From Natrinema sp046097095 (lineage in GTDB: Archaea > Halobacteriota > Halobacteria > Halobacteriales > Natrialbaceae), in contig NZ_CP175698.1 in the NCBI RefSeq assembly GCF_046097095.1, forward strand, positions 2,046,001 to 2,110,000: a stretch of DNA of 64,000 bases. Reading direction: 5' to 3'. Both the position numbers and the translations under genes were made by a program. Positions within the stretch are counted from its first letter, which is position 1. Every line of letters begins with the position of its first letter. The notes under the pieces are model-generated. The model had not been told where the DNA came from. It did no database searches and was given only the letters and a program-made list of their open reading frames with translations. Positions 34,830 to 43,764 of the stretch are shown here, piece by piece.

Positions 34830-35243
34830 CGCTGCTAGTTACTATCCGACCTGTTATGCCGAGATAGTTATAAACCAAGTGCCATCGCCGCGGCACTCGA
34901 TTCGATCCGAGATCACCGTCCGTTGAGCTATGTCTCTCTAGCTCGTTGGCATCGAAATCACCCTCGAGAAACGAGCGGCCACGGTCGGAGAGACGATAGA
35001 TTCCGCCTGGTTCGCCGTGTATTTGATGAGCATATGACTACGAGAGTCCATCTCGAGACCGCGATAGGAACTATCGCTCGAGCGCCGTGGTGACCTACTG
35101 AGGTAACTCGTGTATGCCCGACGGATGGTCTCCTCGACCCGAACTCTCCGGCGTCAATATCCGTCACTGCCCAACGACCTATTGGCATCGAACTTTTCCA
35201 ATCCGTAACGTAATTAATACATATTGTCGTAGTAACTTTACAT
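34830..35243. other. gene-free stretch with a winged-helix gene relic
   Basis: No intact gene is visible. On the minus strand, about 34936-35028, one frame reads GEPGGIYRLSDRGRSFLEG followed by DFDANEL. This is the typical third-helix and wing end of haloarchaeal winged-helix repressors. Upstream of it the frame is lost, so only the end survives. The right end of the stretch carries the promoter of the DUF2178 gene. Confidence 0.4.
35212..35223 (+). promoter_or_regulatory. TATA-like element upstream of the DUF2178/XRE pair
   Basis: An AT-rich aattaatacata lies 21-32 bases before the ATG at 35244. That distance would place transcription start at or just before the start codon, as in the leaderless messages common in haloarchaea. 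Confidence 0.4.
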
Positions 35244-35642
35244 ATGGTGTCAACGGTCAAACGGTACGCGATCGTTGCGGTCGCACTGGTTGGGATGGTT
35301 GTTTCGATGGCTGCGCTTTACGGCCGGTTGGGGTTAGAGTCGGGCGCGAGCACTGTGGTCTTGCTTGGCGGTGGATTCATCTCGGCCACGGCGTTTGGCT
35401 GGTATCAACACGATAAAAGCACTAGGCAGTTCGACGAGCGGAGCCTGCAAATTCACTACCGTTCGGGGTACATCGCGTTCTGGACGGTGTACTGGCTGCT
35501 ATTTCTGCTCACGATCGGTGGAATTCAGGAATCCGGAGTGTCCCAACTTCCCGTCGACCCTTACGGAGTCGTCGCCGCGCTGTGGCTCTTCGGAACCCTC
35601 ACGGTCGTCGTCACGAGACTATGGTACAAGCGGCAGTTCTGA
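35244..35642 (+). CDS. DUF2178-like membrane protein
   Basis: The 132-residue protein has four membrane helices (about 8-28, 34-52, 74-95 and 108-126). The cytoplasmic loop WYQHDKSTRQFDERSLQIHY resembles the DUF2178 motif with a conserved DER segment. It is directly followed by an XRE-type regulator 12 bases downstream, the standard pairing for this family. Function is unknown; the pair may form a small membrane-linked regulatory unit. Confidence 0.7.
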   Translation: MVSTVKRYAIVAVALVGMVVSMAALYGRLGLESGASTVVLLGGGFISATAFGWYQHDKSTRQFDERSLQIHYRSGYIAFWTVYWLLFLLTIGGIQESGVSQLPVDPYGVVAALWLFGTLTVVVTRLWYKRQF

Positions 35643-35654
35643 CCGCACCAATCC

Positions 35655-35861
35655 ATGGAGAACAATCTCACGGTCTGGCGCGCCAAAGCAGACCTCACGC
35701 AGGGAGAACTCGCGGATGAAGTGGGCGTCACACGGCAGACGATCAACTCCATCGAGCGAGGGCGCTACGATCCGAGTCTGGGGTTGGCGTTCGAACTGGC
35801 GACCTTCTTCGACTGTCGAATCGAGGATATCTTCACGTACGACCCCGACGAAGCGGCATAG
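35655..35861 (+). CDS. XRE-family helix-turn-helix regulator
   Basis: The 68-residue protein is a complete single HTH domain: LTVWRAKADLTQGELADEVG, then VTRQTINSIERGRYDPSLGL, then FFDCRIEDIFTYD. It belongs to the short Xre/YozG-like group that pairs with DUF2178 membrane proteins. It probably regulates its own operon from the promoter before 35244. The gene is convergent with the DUF2270 gene. Confidence 0.92.
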   Translation: MENNLTVWRAKADLTQGELADEVGVTRQTINSIERGRYDPSLGLAFELATFFDCRIEDIFTYDPDEAA

Positions 35862-35930
35862 TCTCGAGTCGACCGACATGCAGTCGGAATCGAGCAACCA
35901 ACACCGGTCCGATCGACCGAGGCGATTCCG

Positions 35931-36662
35931 CTACCGTTCGCGGAGGTCCTCGGTCATGAGTTCCGTCTCGGCGTGCCACGTCTCTCGGTTGAGCGCGACG
36001 AGGAGCAGTCCCCCGTAGCCCAGGACGACGAGCGCCGTGACTATCGTTCCCGGGATCAGACCGATCGCCGCACTGGCCGGCCACGGCGTGTCCGCAAACG
36101 CCGTCACGCGCAGGACCCACGCGCCGAGCAAGACGCTCAGCAGCGGCAGATAGACGCGCCGGAGTCGGTGAGCGAGGGCCTCCGTCCGTGAGATCTTGAG
36201 CCGGGGCTGGCGGTAGTCCTTGCTCAGCTTCGCCCGCCAGTCTCTGTCCTCGAGCCCCTGGGACGGATCGAGCCCGTACGCGAAGACGTTCTTCTGTAAC
36301 GTCCGCATGCGCGATCGCCAGATGTCGTAGCCCCGATACCGTCGCGCCTCGATGACCAGAAAGACGCCGAGGACGGCCGCTCCCGCCAACAGGACGTAGT
36401 GGGGGTTCGACTCGCTCGAGAACGCCCAGGTGAGAATGGCCGCCAAGACGATGACGGCCCAGTTGGTCGTACGATCGAGTCGCTCGCGCCAGAACCGCAT
36501 GCGATGGATCTCGCCGCGGTAGAGGTGGGCCATCGCTCCGCTGGGCCCCATCTCCTCGTCAAGGAGGCCTCGTCCGACTTCCCGATGGTCCTCGTCAGTC
36601 GCGTCGATATCCCGGGATTCTCGGCCGGGTGTCTCGACATCGTTGCTCGAGTTCTCACTCAT
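35931..36662 (-). CDS. DUF2270 membrane protein
   Basis: The 243-residue protein has an acidic N-terminus followed by the DUF2270 signature (MAHLYRGEIHRMRFWRERLD). Four membrane segments follow, in two pairs (about 68-83 and 87-105, then 172-190 and 197-218). The start at 36662 is the first ATG of the frame. The family is widespread in archaea and cyanobacteria and has no known function. Confidence 0.85.
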   Translation of the reverse strand: MSENSSNDVETPGRESRDIDATDEDHREVGRGLLDEEMGPSGAMAHLYRGEIHRMRFWRERLDRTTNWAVIVLAAILTWAFSSESNPHYVLLAGAAVLGVFLVIEARRYRGYDIWRSRMRTLQKNVFAYGLDPSQGLEDRDWRAKLSKDYRQPRLKISRTEALAHRLRRVYLPLLSVLLGAWVLRVTAFADTPWPASAAIGLIPGTIVTALVVLGYGGLLLVALNRETWHAETELMTEDLRER

Positions 36663-37062
36663 CGCGCTGTTCTACGTGGCGCGTGCATAATCATCCAACG
36701 ATCGCACCATACTTTCTCCAACGGGGGTCGGAACTTCTGGCCGAGAGTAGCGAACGTCACTGCATAACTGATCGCTGGACGGCACTACGATTAGTGTATA
36801 ACTCGTTTCAGTGGCTGCTAGAGCACGACGCCGCCGACTCGAGGAATATCTATCGAGTGTGACTTTCACCATCCAGAAAATCCTGAATGGAACAATATTA
36901 TGCTCGTCGCGGAGGGACGGCCAGGAACGTACGGTGACTTGAGCGCCGTTCCGTCCAATGAGCGCGTCGGCTGATCGTGGTGTTTGGTATTACCACACGT
37001 TTTGTGCATACGCCATGCCAATCCGCCGGCCAGTTATATGGCGTCCCCCGTTACAACCGCTG
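36663..37062. other. intergenic region with a short coding-like fragment
   Basis: No full gene is seen. On the plus strand, 36858-36974 reads as an open fragment ending in TGA, with HHPENPEWNNIMLVAEGRPG followed by TYGDLSAVPSNERVG. It looks like the C-terminal end of a protein, but no start or upstream part remains and I do not recognise the family. The last 90 bases would hold the promoter of the oxidoreductase gene at 37063. Confidence 0.3.
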
Positions 37063-38151
37063 ATGTCTGTTTCACTCTTCGACGACACGTCGCTCGGTGA
37101 ACTTCGACTCAATTCCCGTGTCGGACTGGCACCGATGACGAGAACCTCTGCGAACGCCGACGGGACGGCGACGACCGAGATGGCTCGCTATTACGCGAAA
37201 TTCGCCGAAGGAGGCTTTTCCCTCCTCATTACCGAAGGCACGTACCCCGAGGTCCGCGGACAGGGCTACGACAATCAACCCGGTCTCGCAACTGACGAGC
37301 AGGCTGCCGAGTGGGAGACGGTTACTGAGGCTGTCCACGCCGCCGGATCACCGATTATCGCCCAGCTCATGCACGCTGGCCCGCTCACGCAGGCCGAGAG
37401 CGGTGAGCCAGTTGCACCCTCGCCGGTCACGCCCAAGGGCGAACAGCTCCCACTGTACGGCGGGGACGGCCCGTTCTCGACGCCCCGGAAGCTGACGACG
37501 GACGAACTCGACGACGTTCGTGAGTCGTTCGTCGCGGCGGCCGAGCGCGCCGCCGACGCTGGCTTCGACGGTGTCGAGATACACGGTGCGAACGGCTATC
37601 TGCTCGACACGTTCCTCTCACGCCACCTCAACGACCGCACCGACGCGTACGGTGGCTCACCTGCGGCCCGCGCCCGGTTCCCGACGGAGGTCCTCAATGC
37701 CGTCATCGAGGCGACGCCGGACGACTTCGTCGTGGGTATCCGCCTCTCGCAAACGAAGGTCAATGACGAGGACCACCGCTGGAACGCCGACGAAGCGGAG
37801 AGCTATCTCTCGACGCTCGACGACGGCGACTACGTCCACGTCACTGACCCGGACATTACGACGGCGGCGTTTCCGGAGACGGACCAGACGCTGGCAGAAC
37901 TGGCCGCTGACCATGCAGAGACACGGATCCTCGCGAACGGTGGATTGGGTGACCCCGCAGACGCCCGCGATGCTATCGAATCGGGTGCCGACCTCATCAC
38001 GGTAGCTCGGAGTGCGCTGGCCAACCCCGACTGGCCCACCCGCGTTGCGGCCGGCGAGGAGTTGACCGAGTTCGACTTCGAGGACACGCTACTACCGGAG
38101 GCGACACTCAACAGCAGCGAGATTCCGGCCGAATCACCCGCTGACGACTGA
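37063..38151 (+). CDS. NADH:flavin oxidoreductase, Old Yellow Enzyme family
   Basis: The 362-residue TIM-barrel flavoprotein has OYE motifs: GLAPMTRTSANADG near the N-terminus, QLMHAGPLTQ, and GFDGVEIHGANGYLLDTFLS followed by RHLNDRTDAYGGS. FMN phosphate binding is in ANGGLGDPADARDAI. It should be an FMN-dependent ene-reductase for activated alkenes. The start at 37063 (MSVSLFDDTSLGEL) is the family start; the frame upstream to 36958 lacks coding character. No operon partner is adjacent. The physiological substrate is unknown. Confidence 0.92.
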   Translation: MSVSLFDDTSLGELRLNSRVGLAPMTRTSANADGTATTEMARYYAKFAEGGFSLLITEGTYPEVRGQGYDNQPGLATDEQAAEWETVTEAVHAAGSPIIAQLMHAGPLTQAESGEPVAPSPVTPKGEQLPLYGGDGPFSTPRKLTTDELDDVRESFVAAAERAADAGFDGVEIHGANGYLLDTFLSRHLNDRTDAYGGSPAARARFPTEVLNAVIEATPDDFVVGIRLSQTKVNDEDHRWNADEAESYLSTLDDGDYVHVTDPDITTAAFPETDQTLAELAADHAETRILANGGLGDPADARDAIESGADLITVARSALANPDWPTRVAAGEELTEFDFEDTLLPEATLNSSEIPAESPADD

Positions 38152-38557
38152 CGACGAACGACCGCCGGTCGAGCTCCCTGCTCGTAAGCACGGGACAACT
38201 CCGTCACTGACCGTCGCGCGACACTCACGGCGCAGGTGGCCGGAACCCCGGCCGATACCGACGCGTTCACCGCGGCGATGTACTCACCGAGGAACGGCCC
38301 GTTTCCCGCCGCTTTCTCCGTCAAATCCGCCGTGCCAGTTCGCTCGTCACACCGTCGCTGCACGGGCGCGGAGGGATTCGAACCATTCCTGACGTTTCCC
38401 GCTCGCTTCGTTAGAGAGAAGTGTCAGCAGCGCTCGCAGTCCCTTCGGGGCTGCTCACCCCGACACGTGTGCAGTGACGTTCAGTGGCTACGATAGTGTC
38501 AACGAACACACAACAGGTTCCGTTTCCGAGTAGCCGTTGGCGATTCCCGCGGTCGGG
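38152..38557. other. intergenic region with a tRNA 3'-end-like fragment
   Basis: No protein gene is visible. On the minus strand, 38364-38384 reads as the T-loop and 3' acceptor side of a tRNA (GGTTCGAATC followed by CCTCCGCGCC). The 5' half, the anticodon arm and the matching side of the T stem are absent. Such fragments are left where an integrative element recombined at a tRNA gene. No integrase gene is nearby. Confidence 0.4.
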
Positions 38558-38863
38558 TTACGTCGACGAGCTAGTGTCGACGAGGTCGGTGCCCGCGCCG
38601 TCGGTCGAAACCGCCGCATCCGCGAGTGTCACTTCGACGCCGTCGGCCCCGTCCTCGACCGTGACGGTATAGCCGTGATACGAAAACTCGAGGCTGGTAA
38701 AGCCGTCCGAATCGGGGAGCGAGTCAAGGAGGTCAGGATCGATCGCATTGTACAGCGGGTCAAGCGCGACCGGGTCGGCGTCGTCGGTGCGGGCGACAAG
38801 GTCGATAATGGTCATACTGAGCGATCCGTCGGCCGCGACCGATGTTGACTCGAACGAGTTCAT
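38558..38863 (-). CDS. HalOD1 output-domain protein
   Basis: The 101-residue protein matches the haloarchaeal HalOD1 fold: IIDLVARTDDADPVALDPLY, then DPDLLDSLPDSD, then LEFSYHGYTVTVEDG. HalOD1 is a stand-alone output domain of signalling systems with unknown ligand. The start at 38863 (MNSFESTSVAADGS) is chosen because the 16 upstream residues are outside the domain. It stands alone. Confidence 0.85.
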   Translation of the reverse strand: MNSFESTSVAADGSLSMTIIDLVARTDDADPVALDPLYNAIDPDLLDSLPDSDGFTSLEFSYHGYTVTVEDGADGVEVTLADAAVSTDGAGTDLVDTSSST

Positions 38864-39028
38864 AACTGCCGGTGGGCGGCCGGGAGTAAAGAAGATGTTC
38901 CAATATTTCAACCGTGTGCGTTCGGAGAAAAGAACGGTTCAGCACGCCGACTTACGCGGACGAAACACCGCGACTGACGCCGAGTATTCCGATGGTGGAT
39001 ATACGCGTTACGGTATTCGATCAAGCGC

Positions 39029-39928
39029 TCACTCGCGTCGTGGGACCTCGTGGCGGCCGAAGCCGTACCGAAGTCGGTTCGCGAGCCGTCGCGAAAATCG
39101 GCCGTCGTCGGCCCGCGAGCCGAACCGCTCTGCGAGTGCCGTGTAGATCAGCGGTAGGGGAACCTCCTGTTCGAGCCCCTCCTGGACGGTCCAGGTACCC
39201 GTCGACCCGCCTTCGACGCGGTCGGCGACGGTCCCGAGATCGGTTCCCTCCTCGCGGAAGGCCTCTTCGCAGAGCTCGAGCAGCCACGAGCGGATGACCG
39301 CGCCGTTGTTCCAGACCGAGGCCACGTTCTCGAGGTCAAGATCGTATCGCCCCTCGTGAAGCAGTTCGAAGCCCTCGCCGTAGGTCTGCATCAGGGCGTA
39401 CTCGACGCCGTTGTGGATCATCTTGACGTAGTGGCCCGAGCCTGCAGCCCCCATTCGTTCGTGGCCGTCGGGGCCGGTCGCGACGGCGTCGAAGACCGGC
39501 TCGAGTTCGTCGTAGGCCCATTGTGGACCGCCGACCATCAGCGAGAAGCCGAGTTCGGCACCGGCGGGGCCGCCGGAGGTACCACAGTCGAGGTAGGCCG
39601 CGGGACAGGACTCGGCCCGACGGACGGAGTCCTCGAAGTAGGAGTTGCCGCCGTCGACGACAATATCGTCGCCGTCGAGGAACGACTCGAGTTCCTCGAG
39701 TGTAACGTCGACTGCCTCGCCGGCGGGAACCATCAGCCAGATGCGTTTGTCCGCACCGAGTCGGTCGACGAAGTCACCGATCGAGTCGGCCGGCTCGGCA
39801 CCGGCGTCGGCCGCCGTCGCGACGGCATCCTCGTCCAGGTCGAAGGCGACGACCTCGTGGCCCGCCGCGAGAGTTCGCTCGACGACGATCTGTCCCATCC
39901 GCCCGAGTCCGATCAGGCCCAGTTGCAT
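39029..39928 (-). CDS. gnd: 6-phosphogluconate dehydrogenase, decarboxylating
   Basis: The 299-residue protein is of the short (about 300 aa) archaeal/bacterial type. It has a Rossmann motif GLIGLGRMGQIVVERTL, the substrate region DGGNSYFEDSVRR, CGTSGGPAGAELG and the catalytic GSGHYVKMIHNGVEYALMQT. It oxidises 6-phosphogluconate to ribulose 5-phosphate with CO2 release. In haloarchaea this feeds the oxidative pentose phosphate route that supplies pentoses. Start and length are standard. Confidence 0.92.
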   Translation of the reverse strand: MQLGLIGLGRMGQIVVERTLAAGHEVVAFDLDEDAVATAADAGAEPADSIGDFVDRLGADKRIWLMVPAGEAVDVTLEELESFLDGDDIVVDGGNSYFEDSVRRAESCPAAYLDCGTSGGPAGAELGFSLMVGGPQWAYDELEPVFDAVATGPDGHERMGAAGSGHYVKMIHNGVEYALMQTYGEGFELLHEGRYDLDLENVASVWNNGAVIRSWLLELCEEAFREEGTDLGTVADRVEGGSTGTWTVQEGLEQEVPLPLIYTALAERFGSRADDGRFSRRLANRLRYGFGRHEVPRRE

Positions 39929-39997
39929 GGGTAGGCGTCGGCCGGCCGGTGTGGTAGTGGTTGCGGTTCCGCGATGGGAACGCCGAAGGCAGGTGCG

Positions 39998-41983
39998 TTA
40001 CGCGTTCGCCGGTGCGGCCTCGAGCACGACCTCGACGCGGCTGCCGCCGGCGGCCGACCGAGAGAACGAGACGGTGCCGTCGTAGCTATCGACCATCCAG
40101 CGGACGAGCCAGAGCCCGAGGCCGCTGCTGTGGGTCAGTTGCGTGATGTCGCTCTCGCCGGTGACGACGTCGATCTCGGCGGGCGGGATGCCGGGCCCGT
40201 CGTCGGCGACGGCGAGCCGAATCAGATCGCCGTCGCGTGCGACCGACACCTCGACGGTCGGCTCCGGTTTCGCGTGTCGGATCGCGTTCTCGAGCAAGTT
40301 CTCGACGATGAGCTCGAGGCCGGGGTCGGCAAGGGCTCGGTGGGATCCCGTCGTCGAGACGGAGATCATAGCCCCGTCGGCGTCGCAGTCGGCGACGGTC
40401 TCCTCGACGACCGCGGTGACGTCGACCGGCTCCAGTTCGTCGTCGCGCTCGAGGGCGTACTGGATCGCGCGCGTCTTCTCGCTGGTGGCGGCGAGGTCGG
40501 TCGCGGTCTGTTGAAGGGTGCTCGCGGCGGCCGCAAGATCCCGGTCCTCGAGTCGTTCACAGAGGAGTTCGGCGTAGCCGATGACGACCGTGAGGTCGTT
40601 GCGCAGGTTGTGTCGGAGGACGCGGTTCAGCACTTGCAGGTACTGCTCGCGCTCCTTGCGTTGGGTGATGTCCCTGACGACGCTGACCGTCCCGCCGAAC
40701 GCCTCGGCTTCAATCTCGCGCTCGCTGCGCGGGAGAAGCGAACACTCGATCTCGACCGGAAATCGGTCACCGTCGGCGGTGATATAGGTGGCTTCGAACG
40801 GGGCGCTGTCCCGTTCCGAGTCAGCGAGCAACCGGTCGACGTGCTCGATCGCGCGGTCGTGTGCTTGCTCGCCGAAGACCATCGAGACGTGTTCGCCGAG
40901 TAGTTCCTCGCGGTCGTATCCCAACCGCTCGGCGAGCGGATCCGTGACGAGCGAAAAGCGCGCGTCCTCGTCGGTCGCGTACACCATTCCCTCGACGGTC
41001 TCGAGAACCTGTTCGTGTCGGAGGAGGTCCTCGCGGCGGTCGGCTCGCTCGAGCGCCGCGGTGGCGCTCGCGGTCAGTAGCTGCGCGAGCTGGACGTGGT
41101 GCTCGTCGAACGCGTTGCTTTCCGGCGAACCGACGTTGAGAAGGCCGTGGTCGCCAAGCGGGATGCTCATCGCGCCACTGAGCGTCCCGTAGTCGTAGGG
41201 CGATTCGATCGCGACGTCCTCGAAGACGATCGGCTCACCTCGTCGGAACGCTTCGCCCATCTTGCTCTCGTGGAGTCCGACGCGTTTCCGCTCGTCGAAC
41301 AGTTCGCTGACGGCGTCGGAGGCGGCCGTCAGAACCACCGCTTCGGTCCCGGGATCGTAGAGACGGACGGTAACGACATCGAACCCGAGGACGCGCTCGG
41401 CGGCGTCGACGATGACCGTCGCAACGTCCGCCTGCGATTCACAGGAGAACAACGCCTGCGTCGTCTCGAGTAACTCGGCAACGACGTCGACGTGGCGGCT
41501 CCAAACGGGTGCGCCGCCGGGGCCGTCGGACCGCTCGCCGCCGGACGGGCCGACATCGACGGCCGCGTCGTCGGCGTTCCGGTCCGTTGGATCGCCGCGT
41601 ACGACCTCGGTCGCGACGGGCCGTGTGGCCGTCCGCTCGGTGGCCGAGACGGCCGCGAGACGATCGGCGAGCGTCTCGTCCGTCGTATCCGCGAAGTACT
41701 CGGTCGCCCCTGCTCGCGTCGCTGCGGCCGCGACGGCACCGTCCGGTGTCGCCGTCGCATAGATGATGGGCACCGCGGGAGCCGCCTCGCGGATCGCGGC
41801 TACGGTCTCGATGCGGTCGGCGTCGGTCCCGTCGACGACGATACCACTAACGGCGGTCGTGTCGACCCGGTCGACGACCGCCGCGCGGTCTCGGAGCACC
41901 TCCACGTCGAACGCGTCTTCGAGGACCCGCGGCGGCGTCGGGTCGTCGCTGACGAAGACGACTGCCCGTCCGATTCGAGTCAC
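39998..41983 (-). CDS. sensor histidine kinase: receiver-like, GAF, PAS, HisKA, HATPase
   Basis: The 661-residue protein has an N-terminal receiver-like domain (about 5-120, GIVVDGTDADRI). A GAF domain (about 165-320) contains GFDVVTVRLYDPGTEAVVL and GAMSIPLGDHGLLNVGSPES. A PAS domain (about 330-440) is followed by the haloarchaeal H box VLNRVLRHNLRNDLTVVIGY and a HATPase with NLLENAIRHAKP, VADDGPGIPP and HSSGLGLWLVRW. There are no membrane segments, so it is a cytoplasmic sensor. No response regulator is adjacent. Confidence 0.9.
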   Translation of the reverse strand: MTRIGRAVVFVSDDPTPPRVLEDAFDVEVLRDRAAVVDRVDTTAVSGIVVDGTDADRIETVAAIREAAPAVPIIYATATPDGAVAAAATRAGATEYFADTTDETLADRLAAVSATERTATRPVATEVVRGDPTDRNADDAAVDVGPSGGERSDGPGGAPVWSRHVDVVAELLETTQALFSCESQADVATVIVDAAERVLGFDVVTVRLYDPGTEAVVLTAASDAVSELFDERKRVGLHESKMGEAFRRGEPIVFEDVAIESPYDYGTLSGAMSIPLGDHGLLNVGSPESNAFDEHHVQLAQLLTASATAALERADRREDLLRHEQVLETVEGMVYATDEDARFSLVTDPLAERLGYDREELLGEHVSMVFGEQAHDRAIEHVDRLLADSERDSAPFEATYITADGDRFPVEIECSLLPRSEREIEAEAFGGTVSVVRDITQRKEREQYLQVLNRVLRHNLRNDLTVVIGYAELLCERLEDRDLAAAASTLQQTATDLAATSEKTRAIQYALERDDELEPVDVTAVVEETVADCDADGAMISVSTTGSHRALADPGLELIVENLLENAIRHAKPEPTVEVSVARDGDLIRLAVADDGPGIPPAEIDVVTGESDITQLTHSSGLGLWLVRWMVDSYDGTVSFSRSAAGGSRVEVVLEAAPANA

Positions 41984-42062
41984 CGTCGGACCAACCGAGG
42001 AAGTCGTTCGAAATTAATGTTATGGCGGATTATCCAGGATAGCGACGTGATTGCGGCCGTTC

Positions 42063-42497
42063 CTACCGAATCGGCTCCTCGAGACGCGCCCAGCCGATCG
42101 CGTCGAGGATGACGATCCGCTCGTCGTATCGAACGTAGACGCCGTTGTACGCGCCGTCGTCGGCATCGTAGTATGGAAGCGATTCTCGAATGCGGTCGAC
42201 GACGGACCAGGCACCGTCGCGCTCGAGCGTGACGTGTTCCCACTCGTTCCGTGCGCCGTTGCGGACCGCCCGGTCGAGCGCCCGCCGCGCGCCGGGAATC
42301 TCTCCGAGGCGCTGTGCGGAGGCGTCGACGACGGTCGCGTCGTTCGGCACGGCTTCTGGCCCGATGAGACGCGCGCCGAGGTTCGCTTTCGATCGTGATA
42401 GGCGAGACGTCGACTGCTCCGACTGCAGGACATAGCCGGCCACGGCGGCCGTTCCCACTGCGAGCAGCGAGATGGCCATGTCTTTACCCCTGATCAT
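42063..42497 (-). CDS. hypothetical protein with N-terminal membrane helix
   Basis: The 144-residue protein has one N-terminal membrane helix (about 7-24, ISLLAVGTAAVAGYVL) and a soluble domain containing NEWEHVTLERDGAWSVVDRI and a C-terminal strand YVRYDERIVILDAIGWARL. No known family is recognised. It is probably anchored with its C-terminus on one membrane face. The upstream region has an AT-rich TATA-like stretch (42503-42530). Confidence 0.6.
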   Translation of the reverse strand: MIRGKDMAISLLAVGTAAVAGYVLQSEQSTSRLSRSKANLGARLIGPEAVPNDATVVDASAQRLGEIPGARRALDRAVRNGARNEWEHVTLERDGAWSVVDRIRESLPYYDADDGAYNGVYVRYDERIVILDAIGWARLEEPIR

Positions 42498-42588
42498 TAG
42501 CCACTACCTTATAGTAACTGACTAAGTATCTTTCGCAAGAATGTTCATTTCCGACACGTTCACATTGGGAATCTAATCGGCGCTCGTC

Positions 42589-43053
42589 TCAGAGGAGCTG
42601 ACCGACGTGGGCCGACAGTAGGCCGGCGACGACGAGTAGGCCGATCGCGACCAACGCCGCCGCCCGGAACACCGGCAGTGCCTCGCGAGCGGGTTCGCGG
42701 ATTTTCTTCCCGGTGAGCCCCGTCTCGAACCGCTTTGCACCGATCTCGACGAGTCCGGTTAGGACGAGCCAGAGTGCGACCATCGCAAGCACCAGCCGCC
42801 CACTCGTCGATCCAAAGAGCTTCTCGGCTGTATAGATAGTGCCGGCCAGATAACTTCCGGACAGAAAGAGAACGAGCGAACTCACGCGCGAGATCGTCGT
42901 GAGTCTCCCCGAGATGACCTCGAGCGGCCGGGTCGTATTGAACGCTCCGTCGCGGGCCAGCGGCAGGACGACGGCGGCGACAAAGCAGACGCTGCCGGCC
43001 CAGAGAGCAGCGAAGACCAGATGTGTCGTTCGAGCGACGAGCGCGTCGACCAT
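42589..43053 (-). CDS. CopD-like membrane protein
   Basis: The product of about 154 residues has four membrane helices: HLVFAALWAGSVCFVAAVVL, SLVLFLSGSYLAGTIYTAEK, LVLAMVALWLVLTGLVEIG and AALVAIGLLVVAGLLSAHVG. The layout and the conserved His/Trp in the first helix resemble the CopD/YkoY-like membrane domain of haloarchaeal transporters. The start at 43053 (MVDALVARTTH) is chosen over 43071. A copper-related role is only a family-level inference. Confidence 0.6.
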   Translation of the reverse strand: MVDALVARTTHLVFAALWAGSVCFVAAVVLPLARDGAFNTTRPLEVISGRLTTISRVSSLVLFLSGSYLAGTIYTAEKLFGSTSGRLVLAMVALWLVLTGLVEIGAKRFETGLTGKKIREPAREALPVFRAAALVAIGLLVVAGLLSAHVGQLL

Positions 43054-43141
43054 ACGGGGTCGCTCGACCACCGCGCGTATCAGCGTTCCGACTTCGCATC
43101 ACGTGACAGTCGTCGCCCGAGACCCGTTCGCTGTGAATCGA

Positions 43142-43696
43142 TTACTCGAGCCAGTCGGGCGTCCACGCGATCAGTCGCCGTCGGAGCAGCGCGTAGACCA
43201 GCGAGACAACTAGTCCGCCGGTGATCGCGGCGGCGAGCCAGCCCTCGAAGACGACCAGCGCTGGCACCGCGAGCGTGCCCGCAACGGCGGCGTCCTCGGG
43301 CGCACCGTCGTAGCGGATCCACCGCCGCGGTCGGATCCACCGGCGGCGGACGTGATCGTAGACCGCGCGCTCGGTGCGGTCGTTCCACGGGTCCATCTCC
43401 AGCCCCCCGCCGATCGCGTCGCTGGCCGCGTGCAGCCAGGCCACAACGGCGAAGGCCGCGAGCCCGACGGTCAGACTCGAGGGGGCAGCCGCAGTGACCG
43501 CGACTGCGGGAACGGCGACCGCGAGGCCGGCGACCGGAAAGTGCAGCGTTCGTCGGTGGGCGAAGACGAGATCGAAATCGGGAGCGAGCCCGCCCAGTAT
43601 CGCACCGACCCCGAGTACGACCGCGAACTCGGGGACGAAATAGGCAATCGGCGCGACGACTGCCAGCCCGGTGAACACGTGGGTGGTCGCCATCAT
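43142..43696 (-). CDS. DUF457 / YdjM-like membrane-bound hydrolase family protein
   Basis: The 184-residue protein has the family pattern of metal-dependent membrane hydrolases. The first conserved His is in MATTHVFTGLAVV. GGLAPDFDLVFAHRRTLHFP provides Asp and His residues, and WLHAASDAIGGGLEMDPW provides the later His/Asp. It has four to five membrane helices. Members were originally described as LexA-regulated, but their biochemical activity is not established. It stands upstream of the CopD-like gene on the same strand. Confidence 0.82.
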   Translation of the reverse strand: MMATTHVFTGLAVVAPIAYFVPEFAVVLGVGAILGGLAPDFDLVFAHRRTLHFPVAGLAVAVPAVAVTAAAPSSLTVGLAAFAVVAWLHAASDAIGGGLEMDPWNDRTERAVYDHVRRRWIRPRRWIRYDGAPEDAAVAGTLAVPALVVFEGWLAAAITGGLVVSLVYALLRRRLIAWTPDWLE

Positions 43697-43764
43697 CGGG
43701 ACTCGCTCGAGCGTAGGAGAAGGAGCGACAAAACAATGTGCAACCCGGCGGTCGATACGCTCGG

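Noticed and set aside
38364..38384. A complete tRNA gene
   Set aside because: Only the T-loop and 3' acceptor side are present; there is no anticodon arm or 5' acceptor strand next to it.
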